From NCBI GenBank assembly GCA_026002595.1, contig BOBW01000113.1:1-5011 (forward strand): DNA of 5,011 nt, given 5' to 3'. Position numbers and translations under genes: made by a program. Source of the DNA: Spirochaetia bacterium. Its GTDB lineage: Bacteria; Spirochaetota; Spirochaetia; Treponematales; Breznakiellaceae. Shown in pieces: positions 1 through 5,011 of the stretch. The notes under the pieces are model-generated. The model worked only from the letters and a program-made list of their open reading frames with translations. It did no database searches and was not told the DNA's origin. Numbering within the stretch: the stretch's first letter is position 1; each line of letters begins with the position of its first letter.

Positions 1-131
1 ATATATTGATGATGCGGATGATCCCAAAAACCGAGCCGGGTTGAAATCAGTTTATCAAAAAGATTTTTGTCATAATCAAAAAACGGAACCTGAATTTTTC
101 CATCTTCATGAAAAAGATACACCACGTCCAT
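1..131 (-). CDS. N-terminus of a probable tyrosine recombinase/integrase (partial, runs off left edge)
   Basis: The minus strand is open from an ATG at 131-129 to the window edge (43 codons). The protein begins MDVVYLFHEDGKIQVPFFDY and continues with KLISTRLGFWDHPHHQY. This short aromatic and charged start resembles the N-terminal extension of some spirochaete phage/integron-type integrases, but that is recognition from memory and no catalytic residue lies in the window, so the product is tentative. A good ribosome binding site (AGAGG, plus-strand 139-143) sits 7 bases upstream of the ATG and supports the start. The gene lies 69 bases downstream of the MEMO gene on the same strand. Base composition is about 33% GC over the first 120 bases against 50-75% elsewhere in the window, which suggests horizontal acquisition. 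It could also be an unrelated hypothetical gene. Confidence 0.5.
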   Translation of the reverse strand, partial: MDVVYLFHEDGKIQVPFFDYDKNLFDKLISTRLGFWDHPHHQY

Positions 132-138
132 TTGCTAA

Positions 139-143
139 CCTCT
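139..143 (-). promoter_or_regulatory. Ribosome binding site of the left-edge gene
   Basis: AGAGG on the minus strand with a 7-base spacer to the ATG at 131-129. It sits in a short AT-rich gap and fixes the start of the partial recombinase-like gene. Confidence 0.55.
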
Positions 144-148
144 ATCTC

Positions 149-163
149 TGCGGTAAAACCGCA
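149..163. other. Short perfect hairpin upstream of the recombinase-like gene
   Basis: TGCGGT-AAA-ACCGCA is a perfect 6-bp stem with a 3-base loop. It lies just upstream of the ribosome binding site of the left-edge minus-strand gene. There is no T-run on either strand, so it is not a standard intrinsic terminator. It could be an operator or recombinase-binding inverted repeat, or an RNA hairpin in the leader; the sequence alone does not decide. Confidence 0.5.
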
Positions 164-176
164 TTGTTGAATTGAA

Positions 177-193
177 GCGAAACAAGGTTTCGC
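177..193. terminator. Perfect 7-bp hairpin just after the MEMO gene; possible weak terminator
   Basis: GCGAAAC-AAG-GTTTCGC is a perfect 7-bp stem with a 3-base loop, 7 bases past the MEMO stop codon (201-203, minus strand). On the minus strand it is followed by TTCAATTCAAC, which is T-containing but not a T-run, so any terminator activity would be weak. Its position right after a stop codon fits a 3' end stabiliser or partial terminator. Confidence 0.4.
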
Positions 194-200
194 CTGCCTC

Positions 201-1046
201 CTAATTGCTCATCGCCATTGCCGCATATCCCACAAAGGAATCGGCGTTTTTTGCAGATGCATCTCCCGCTTCATGCAGGGTGTCAATGCTGGTGCCGTAG
301 GCAAGAAGCCGCGCCGGTCCTGCGCCCCGCTCCTGGGCAAAGCCCAGCGCACCCAGCACCGCCCCGGAGGAACAAGCGGATTGATCCTTTTCCGCCCGTC
401 CAAGGACATCCGCGGGATCGCCCTTTTCCACTGCTTCGATAAAGGCCCGATCGTTCTGTTCCCGCACCCATTGCAGGGCCCGTCGGCCTGACCCCATGGG
501 GGAAAAACCATAGGCGGCCCCGTAATGGGTAAGGTCCGTGGAGCCCAGAACTACGGCTTTACGGCCCAGGGACAGGGCGGCCTGGGCAATGATTTTGCCC
601 GCTTCAAAAGAGGATTCCTCCGCAGGCAGACGGAGCCACACAAGGCGGGCCTCCGGAAAAAAGAAACGTACCATGGGGAGCAGAACCTCTACGGTATTGT
701 CATGGTAAGAGTCATCCTGGTGGGGAAGACTCTTTTGCAATAATTCACGGAGTTCCCTGTCTATCATCAAGATTCCCAGGGGGGTCTTTACCCCATCCTC
801 AGGGGCAAAGAGGGGTAAAGACCCCCGGCCCAGGTGTCCGCCCAAAACAATGACCGTTTCCGCATGCGGGTCGAGACTGGAGACGGCGGCGGCGGCAATG
901 GCCCCCGAAAAAAACCATCCCGCATGGGGGGCAATAGCGGCGGCAGCGGCAAGCGGTTTTTGAGGGAACTTTTCCAAAAAACCGGATATTTCATGGGAAT
1001 TTCGGGGATACCAACCCACAGGAAGGGCCATTTCTCTCAAATTCAT
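201..1046 (-). CDS. amrB: MEMO-family protein (AmmeMemoRadiSam system protein B)
   Basis: A complete 281-residue cytosolic protein of the MEMO1 family, a fold related to class III extradiol (LigB-type) dioxygenases; the bacterial reaction is not established. Family blocks appear in order: PHAGWFFSG (H41), VLGGH (H71), YHDNTVEVLLP (H115, E120), GSTDLTHY (D171, H174), the SACSSGA cysteine (C225) and a C-terminal VGYAAMAM strand. H41, H71, D171, H174 and C225 correspond to the putative metal/active-site positions of human MEMO1, so the protein looks intact, and its length is near the family norm (about 270-300). I chose the ATG at 1046-1044 because AGGA lies 9 bases upstream and the family's conserved start (here MALPVGWYPRN) follows at once; an in-frame ATG at 1064 has no ribosome binding site. 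Neither usual partner (AMMECR1 domain, radical SAM protein) is in the window. It is transcribed divergently from the GGDEF-like gene. Confidence 0.9.
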   Translation of the reverse strand: MNLREMALPVGWYPRNSHEISGFLEKFPQKPLAAAAAIAPHAGWFFSGAIAAAAVSSLDPHAETVIVLGGHLGRGSLPLFAPEDGVKTPLGILMIDRELRELLQKSLPHQDDSYHDNTVEVLLPMVRFFFPEARLVWLRLPAEESSFEAGKIIAQAALSLGRKAVVLGSTDLTHYGAAYGFSPMGSGRRALQWVREQNDRAFIEAVEKGDPADVLGRAEKDQSACSSGAVLGALGFAQERGAGPARLLAYGTSIDTLHEAGDASAKNADSFVGYAAMAMSN

Positions 1047-1055
1047 ATCGAATAA

Positions 1056-1059
1056 TCCT
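1056..1059 (-). promoter_or_regulatory. Ribosome binding site choosing the MEMO start
   Basis: AGGA on the minus strand, 9 bases before the ATG at 1046-1044. The alternative upstream ATG at 1064 is preceded by AT-rich sequence without a purine-rich motif, so the shorter 281-residue protein is preferred. Confidence 0.5.
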
Positions 1060-1081
1060 AGCATATCTATTTAAAAACATA

Positions 1082-1087
1082 TATAAT
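1082..1087 (+). promoter_or_regulatory. Candidate -10 box (TATAAT) of the GGDEF-like gene
   Basis: A perfect TATAAT lies only 6 bases before the ATG at 1094, inside the AT-rich stretch between two divergent genes. A -35 at the usual distance (1059-1064, TAGCAT) is poor. If the box is used, transcription would start at about the ATG itself, giving a leaderless mRNA; this fits the absence of a Shine-Dalgarno motif upstream of that gene. AT-rich DNA can produce such a hexamer by chance. Confidence 0.35.
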
Positions 1088-1093
1088 AACTTC

Positions 1094-2485
1094 ATGCGGC
1101 AAGTACAACCGGGCAGAAAAACTTCAGTATTGACAAACCTGATAGCTTCGGTTTGTATCATCGTTTATATCGGGACGCTTGCATACGGGGCCTACCGGAT
1201 CTACAACAGCATCCAGGACCGCCTCGCAGCGGGTGAACAGGAGTACGCCAACCTGGCGGACCTTGCCGTGGCAGCCGGGGTCCTGGGCTTCATGGATGAA
1301 CCCTTTATCCAGACCATTGATGACGCTATTCGGGCTTCCCAAACCATCCTGGGGGTGATCATTACCGGCCCCAATGGTGAATACGCCTTTGAGCGGGAAC
1401 CGGGCGCCATAATCACCATGGTGAACAACTCACCCCGTTTCAGCCGCCCCTTCGGCGTCTCCAATCCGCCCCATTACATGCCCCTGCGGATCGAAGGGCA
1501 GCGGAACGCCAGCATTCAGGTTGTCACCGGATATATTGATTACGAATACTGCATTGATGTCCTCAAACGGGTACTCTTTGGGGTCCTCTCTGCCCTGGCC
1601 CTGGCTTTTTTCACCCTCCTTCTGGAAACCCTGCTGGTAAAGAACAACGGCAAGACAGCCAAGGGCAGATACCGGGAACCGGAAGACGGGGATTGGGCTG
1701 AAGAAAAACCGGAAGCGGAAATTTTGGAAGATGATTTTGCGGATATTGAAAATTCGGGGAATGAATTTAACGATTTAAAAGATATGCCTGATACTGATGA
1801 GAACCCGCTCCCTGCGGACAGGGAGCCTGAGGCCGCTGCAAGGATCACCGAACCGCCTGCCCGGCAGGAACGGCCGGAGCCGAAAGGGCCGCAGCCTCCG
1901 CATACAAGATCTTTCCTTGCGGATCAGGGGGCGGCCGCTGCATCTTCAACAAACGCAGCCTATCAGGAGGCCCCGCCCCAAGAAACAGGGCCGAAGGGGC
2001 TTTACTCTCCCCGGGGAAACATCGGGTGGGAAGAATATACCGCCGATCGGCTGGAGGCGGAACTGCACCGCTGCGCTTCCTACGAGCAGGATCTGGTTTT
2101 TCTCTCCGCGGAACTGGCCGGGGACGCGGGCGGGGATGATCTGTACAGCTGGTTTGCCGCGGATACGGTGTCTTTCTTTACCCAGCGGGACCTGATTTTC
2201 GAAATGGGAGGACAGGGGATTTCAATCATCCTGCCCAATATTGATCTGGAGCAGGGCTTCGTTGATTCCCGGGAATTCCATAAGCGGATATTGAACAAGG
2301 ACCAATACGATATCCGCATCGGCTTGAGCTCACGGGCAGGCCGCTTGATTGATGCGGACCGGCTGATGTTTGAAAGTTTCCAGGCCCTGAAAAAGGCCCG
2401 GCAGGACCCGGGGTCCCCCATCGTGGCCTTTAAAAGCGATCCTGAAAAATACCGGGAATTCCTCCGGGCCAAAAAACAGGGCTGA
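1094..2485 (+). CDS. Two-TM membrane protein with degenerate GGDEF-like C-terminal domain
   Basis: A 463-residue inner-membrane protein. Order of parts: a short basic N-terminus; TM1 at about residues 13-34; a periplasmic domain at about 35-157 with sensor-like sequence (ILGVIITGPNGEYAFE near 85-100); TM2 at about 158-182; an acidic then proline/alanine-rich linker at about 190-305; and a cytoplasmic domain at about 306-460. The last domain has the outline of a GGDEF (diguanylate cyclase) fold: EMGGQGISIILP (370-381) sits where R-[YF]-GGDEF-[AF]-IILP belongs, and DIRIGLSSRAG (406-416) plus a terminal helix with ALKKARQ match the SIG and A-K segments. The catalytic D/E-E-F of the signature is replaced by Q-G-I, so cyclase activity is unlikely; a ligand-binding or protein-partner role is inferred. 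No Shine-Dalgarno precedes the ATG. Its substrate or signal cannot be named. Confidence 0.8.
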   Translation: MRQVQPGRKTSVLTNLIASVCIIVYIGTLAYGAYRIYNSIQDRLAAGEQEYANLADLAVAAGVLGFMDEPFIQTIDDAIRASQTILGVIITGPNGEYAFEREPGAIITMVNNSPRFSRPFGVSNPPHYMPLRIEGQRNASIQVVTGYIDYEYCIDVLKRVLFGVLSALALAFFTLLLETLLVKNNGKTAKGRYREPEDGDWAEEKPEAEILEDDFADIENSGNEFNDLKDMPDTDENPLPADREPEAAARITEPPARQERPEPKGPQPPHTRSFLADQGAAAASSTNAAYQEAPPQETGPKGLYSPRGNIGWEEYTADRLEAELHRCASYEQDLVFLSAELAGDAGGDDLYSWFAADTVSFFTQRDLIFEMGGQGISIILPNIDLEQGFVDSREFHKRILNKDQYDIRIGLSSRAGRLIDADRLMFESFQALKKARQDPGSPIVAFKSDPEKYREFLRAKKQG

Positions 2486-2489
2486 CCGG

Positions 2490-2613
2490 ACATCATAAAC
2501 TTAAGGATTTTTAACCAGAGACCTCACGGACAGCACGGATTCGTGGTTCCCTGTTTTTTTCTTTTGTCCGTGTGGTCAGTGTGGTCTGTGGTTTTTTTTT
2601 AAGTTTATGATGT
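2490..2613. repeat. Fold-back (palindromic) repeat element between convergent genes
   Basis: The outer arms are a perfect 15-bp inverted repeat: ACATCATAAACTTAA (2490-2504) against TTAAGTTTATGATGT (2599-2613). Inside, CACGGACA (2525-2532) pairs perfectly with TGTCCGTG (2565-2572), and AACCAGAGA (2513-2521) pairs with TCTGTGGTT (2585-2593) with one mismatch. T-runs lie at 2554-2560 and 2592-2600. The whole unit could fold into one long interrupted stem. It starts 5 bases after the stop of the plus-strand gene and ends 25 bases before the stop of the minus-strand gene. It may act as a bidirectional transcription barrier, but its layout also fits a dispersed intergenic repeat or MITE-like element. 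No coding sequence is seen in it. Confidence 0.8.
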
Positions 2614-2638
2614 TGAAGCTGACTGGACTTACTGCTTT

Positions 2639-3682
2639 TCAAAGAACGAAGCTTCCCGGAATATCCCGCTCCGCAGACCATGACGCAAGGGCATAAACAT
2701 AGGGTGAGCCTGTTACGGCTGCATACCATTGGTCCGATTCCCCCTCCATCCGGCCGATACGGATGCTGCGGATGCTGCCATTCCCCAATTCCAGGACTAC
2801 CCTGCCCTCTCCGGCGGGCGCCGCGGCATCGGCAGAAATAAAGTCTTCCCCCTCGGCGTTCAGGATGAAGCGGATATAGGTATCCACCTTGTTTTTATCA
2901 AGCGCAGTAAGGGCGGCGCCGCTGATCGACCAGGTCTCCCCGGCGCGGGTAAAAATCAGGGGATCGCTGCCTAATGCCGTCCCCTCCGCAGTAAATTCCG
3001 CAAGGGGATAAACCGTAAGGCGCTGTACGATATCCACGTCAAGGGTGCCGTCTTCGCTGTCGGGGAAAAGCCGCAGGTTATACCAGGAACTCAGGCTGCC
3101 TGCGATATATCCCGAAAGCCGGTCCTCACCGGATCGGACCTCGTTCTGTCCTGCCTTCCGCAGATAGATGTTCCGTCCGGTAAGATCCCCATTTCCCACA
3201 AGAAGGTCCAGCAGGGGAAGCCCCGCGCCGCCCCGGACCCTTATGCGGGAAGCGGCGGCCTCGGTAAGCCCCAGCCGTTCATGGGCGGAATTTGCCCCGG
3301 AAGACGCGTATACCGGCCAAACTCCCCGGCGGGTCAGAATTCCCAGAAAGTCATCGATACGGGCCTGCCGGGCGGGGTACTCCGCCGGCACGGACGCCGC
3401 CGGCATGGACGCCGCCGACATGGAAGCCGCAGTACCGGCGCCGACCGGGGCAGGCGCGGCAACAAACCAAACGCCGTTCTTTCGCAGGAGCTTGATATCC
3501 ACCGAAGGGCCGTAAATTTCCAGGGCGTCGATCTGGTCCCGGAATTTGGGATCCAGCCAGGTAAAAGCGGCGGTCCGCTCCCCTACCCGCTCAGGATCGA
3601 AAATAAGGGTGAGGGCATAGAGGATGGCCAAAACTCCCACGATACCGGAAAGAAGATAGAGTTTCTTTTTATAGGCCGTCAT
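2639..3682 (-). CDS. DUF4340-family membrane-anchored protein of a GldG-type ABC transporter operon
   Basis: A complete 347-residue protein. A basic N-terminus (MTAYKKK) is followed by one TM segment at about residues 8-28, then an extracytoplasmic body. Features typical of DUF4340 are WFV (72-74), YPARQARIDDFLGIL (102-116), the LGL step near 137-139, and later W-containing repeats such as GETWSISG. These proteins usually accompany gliding-type/ABC-2 transporters with a GldG-like partner; the transported substrate is unknown. The ATG at 3682 overlaps the stop of the GldG-like gene (ATGA) and has a strong AAGGAG 5 bases upstream (3688-3693), so the two are translationally coupled. Oddity: residues 85-99 are three five-residue repeats (AASMS, AASMP, AASVP) encoded by a 15-bp tandem repeat, inserted between the WFV strand and the YPARQ helix. 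Confidence 0.85.
   Translation of the reverse strand: MTAYKKKLYLLSGIVGVLAILYALTLIFDPERVGERTAAFTWLDPKFRDQIDALEIYGPSVDIKLLRKNGVWFVAAPAPVGAGTAASMSAASMPAASVPAEYPARQARIDDFLGILTRRGVWPVYASSGANSAHERLGLTEAAASRIRVRGGAGLPLLDLLVGNGDLTGRNIYLRKAGQNEVRSGEDRLSGYIAGSLSSWYNLRLFPDSEDGTLDVDIVQRLTVYPLAEFTAEGTALGSDPLIFTRAGETWSISGAALTALDKNKVDTYIRFILNAEGEDFISADAAAPAGEGRVVLELGNGSIRSIRIGRMEGESDQWYAAVTGSPYVYALASWSAERDIPGSFVL
3384..3428. repeat. 15-bp tandem repeat, three copies, inside the DUF4340 gene
   Basis: Three adjacent 15-base units on the plus strand: GCCGGCACGGACGCC, GCCGGCATGGACGCC and GCCGACATGGAAGCC. Units 1 and 2 differ at one base and units 2 and 3 at two. Since 15 is a multiple of three, gain or loss of a unit keeps the reading frame and changes the protein by one AASMP-like pentapeptide. 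Confidence 0.85.
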
Positions 3683-4578
3683 GTGCGCTCCTTGTCACCG
3701 GCGTCCGCGGCCGGTTCTTTGGCAGCCCGCTGTCGGCGCTTCCAGGCAAGGCAAAGCCCCCCGATGATCACGGCCAGGGGGATGATGATCACGTTGAGAA
3801 ACTGGGCAAAGCCCATCACCTGGGTTCGCCGTGCGGGATTGCTTATTTTATCGAGCCGGCCTGTCTGACTTTGACGGCTGCGGATGCCGGTAAGGCCCTC
3901 ATCATTCCCCAGCCAGTCGATGGCCTGGATGACAAAATCCAGGTTCTGCCGGCTGCCGGTATATTGTAAAAGGTCCGTTACAAAATCCGAATCACTTATA
4001 ACGACGATCCGGGACGGCCTGTTTTCCCGGGGCAGATCGGGGAGTTCCTCAGCGGAGCCTTCCCTCTCAGGCTTCGGCACCCCCTTGAACCAGCTGGGGA
4101 AATTTCCCGAGAGGCTCAGGGCGAGGATCTTTTTCCCCGGATCTGCTGAGCCGTCCGGCTCCATCAGGTAGCCGATTTCGGGGTTTGTGGCAAAATTTTC
4201 CTTCTGTACCCAGCCTTCGGCGGTGGTGGTAAAGAGTGTTTCCGCATCCACCCCCTCCGGAACGGTCACTTCGATATGGCTGGGCCAGAAAAGGTCCACC
4301 CCGGCAAAGCGGGCGCTTACCGGATGCGCCGGATTGCCGTTTTCCCCCAGGGCTCCCACCCAATGGGGATAGCGGATAATTTTGATCTGTATTGAGCCAT
4401 TGGGAGCCCGGGTTTCATACTGAAGGGTAAGGGCGGACCGGTCCAGGGTCAGCTCCGGTTTTATCGTGGCCCCGTAAAATGACACCATGGAGAGAAGCCC
4501 CTGATCATACATGACACGGGCCTCAAAGCCCCCGTTGATATCCACATAGACCCCGTCCAGGGCAAAGAGGACCTTGCC
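3679..4578 (-). CDS. GldG-like ABC transporter auxiliary protein, C-terminal half (5'-truncated)
   Basis: This is the C-terminal half of a GldG-type (ABC_transp_aux family) protein, an extracytoplasmic component of an ABC-2 transporter. Counting from an in-frame GTG at 4545 there are 288 residues: the YPHWVGAL and LFWPSHIEV strands (59-93), RIVVISDSDF (179-188), NLDFVIQAIDWLGNDE (201-216), and a TM helix at about 248-268 followed by a basic tail. Homology-like sequence continues upstream of that GTG (GKVLFALDGVYVDI) to about 4578, so the GTG is probably not a true start. The frame then meets a stop at 4608-4606. The family is usually about 480-560 residues, so roughly the N-terminal half is missing. 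The gene is cut exactly where a recombinase fragment begins on the other strand. It ends in an ATGA overlap with the DUF4340 gene. It may be non-functional if the break is real. Confidence 0.82.
   Translation of the reverse strand, partial: GKVLFALDGVYVDINGGFEARVMYDQGLLSMVSFYGATIKPELTLDRSALTLQYETRAPNGSIQIKIIRYPHWVGALGENGNPAHPVSARFAGVDLFWPSHIEVTVPEGVDAETLFTTTAEGWVQKENFATNPEIGYLMEPDGSADPGKKILALSLSGNFPSWFKGVPKPEREGSAEELPDLPRENRPSRIVVISDSDFVTDLLQYTGSRQNLDFVIQAIDWLGNDEGLTGIRSRQSQTGRLDKISNPARRTQVMGFAQFLNVIIIPLAVIIGGLCLAWKRRQRAAKEPAADAGDKERT
3688..3693 (-). promoter_or_regulatory. Ribosome binding site of the DUF4340 gene
   Basis: AAGGAG on the minus strand, 5 bases before the ATG at 3682 and lying inside the last codons of the GldG-like gene. 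With the ATGA stop/start overlap this points to coupled translation of the pair. Confidence 0.7.
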
Positions 4579-5011
4579 GCAGGCTGCAAAAAGGCCCGGC
4601 GGACATCACCTCTGCGGACATCAAGGCTTATCTGGCCCATCAAAACCGCGCCCTGAACCGTTCGGCCTCTACCATGAATTTGGCCCTGAGCGCCTTCAAG
4701 TTTTTTTATGGCACGGTGATGAAACACGATATCGCCCATGAACAGCACCGCCCCCGGCAGGACAAAAAACTCCCGGTGGTTCTTTCCAGGTCTGAAATCA
4801 AGGCGGTCTTAAAGGCCACGGAAAACCTCAAGCACCGCCTCCTTTTAATGATGGCCTATTCTTCAGGGCTGCGGGTCAGCGAAGTGGTCAGCCTTAAACG
4901 GTCCGGCATCGATCCCGCCCGCAAAACAGTGATGGTCAATTCCGGCAAAGGCCGGAAAGATCGTTACACCCTGCTTTCGGATCAGGTTATCAAGGTTCTT
5001 AAAGAATATTA
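4575..5011 (+). CDS. XerC/D-like tyrosine recombinase, truncated at both ends (N-terminus lost at junction, C-terminus off right edge)
   Basis: An open frame on the plus strand encodes about 145 residues of a phage-integrase-family tyrosine recombinase. The core-binding (SAM-like) domain is seen as ITSADIKAYLAHQ then SASTMNLALSAFKFFYG. A linker (RPRQDKKLPVVLSRSEIK) leads into the catalytic domain with SSGLRVSEVVSLKR, whose Arg at 4872-4874 is the first catalytic residue, and GKGRKDRYTLLS, whose Lys at 4947-4949 is the beta-hairpin lysine. The HxxR box, second His/Trp and nucleophilic Tyr would lie past the window. Recognisable sequence starts near C-R-R-L-Q-K (4575-4592). No credible start codon or ribosome binding site precedes it, the frame simply running back into GldG antisense DNA to a stop at 4536-4538. 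The N-terminal part is therefore missing and this is probably a remnant or half of a chimeric join. GC is about 55% over 4681-4920. Confidence 0.85.

Noticed and set aside
132..200. Integron attI/attC-like signals (GTTGAAT at 166-172; GTTAGC-like motif on the minus strand) next to a recombinase-like gene.
   Set aside because: The pairs of core sites are not complementary and the spacing is too short for attC; the adjacent MEMO gene has no attC-type 3' site. The 7-base motifs are expected by chance.
1130..1135. Perfect TTGACA (-35 consensus) on the plus strand.
   Set aside because: It lies inside the coding sequence, the hexamer 17 bases on is a poor -10 (TTGTAT), and no later start codon fits the protein's first TM segment.
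2534..2560. Simple intrinsic terminator: CACG-GATT-CGTG hairpin followed by a T-run at 2554-2560.
   Set aside because: The stem is only 4 bp and 8 bases separate it from the T-run; the larger fold-back structure explains the region better.
3168..3868. Long plus-strand open frames across 3168-3515 and 3281-3868.
   Set aside because: They are antisense shadows of the GC-rich DUF4340 and GldG-like genes, arginine/proline-rich with no recognisable domain or ribosome binding site.
4461..4748. Minus-strand open frame of 95 codons spanning the junction.
   Set aside because: It crosses the antisense of the recombinase and a wrong frame of the GldG-like gene; it looks like no known protein and arises from the join.
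1..5011. CRISPR array, tRNA or rRNA genes.
   Set aside because: No regularly spaced direct repeats of suitable length, no tRNA-like cloverleaf and no rRNA-like sequence were seen.

Overview
The window looks like part of a spirochaete genome, most likely of the Treponema/Spirochaeta kind. This rests on the GldG-type/DUF4340 auxiliary gene pair, the two-TM protein ending in a worn GGDEF-like domain, and the style of the recombinase sequences. These are family resemblances recognised by eye, not search results. Most of the window is GC-rich and densely coding (one 60-base line of the MEMO gene is 75% GC). The first ~120 bases are about 33% GC and stand out as foreign.

Layout. (1) 1-131, minus strand: the first 43 codons of a gene running off the left edge, tentatively the N-terminus of a tyrosine recombinase. 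(2) 132-200: a short gap holding that gene's ribosome binding site and two perfect small hairpins. (3) 201-1046, minus: a complete MEMO-family protein (AmmeMemoRadiSam system protein B) with its metal-site residues. (4) About 1047-1093: an AT-rich divergent promoter region. (5) 1094-2485, plus: a two-TM protein with a periplasmic sensor-like domain, an acidic/proline-rich linker and a GGDEF-like domain whose signature reads GGQGI. (6) 2490-2613: a fold-back repeat element with perfect 15-bp outer arms, in the gap between two convergent genes. (7) 2639-3682, minus: a DUF4340 membrane-anchored protein carrying a 15-bp tandem repeat. (8) 3679 to about 4578, minus: the C-terminal half of a GldG-like ABC-transporter auxiliary protein, overlapping the DUF4340 gene by ATGA. 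(9) About 4575-5011, plus: the 5'-truncated core of a XerC/D-like tyrosine recombinase running off the right edge.

How the parts relate. GldG-like and DUF4340 form the 3' end of a minus-strand operon whose ABC ATPase, permease and first half of GldG would be expected to the right. Instead that operon stops abruptly at about 4570-4582, where it joins head-on to a recombinase fragment lacking its own N-terminus. Two truncated genes meeting within a few bases is the most unusual structural fact here. It is either a real rearrangement or an assembly/amplification chimera. With the left-edge gene, recombinase-like sequences point outward from both ends of the window. No complete, clearly new multi-gene system is visible. 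The points most worth following are the junction, the fold-back element and the degenerate GGDEF receptor.
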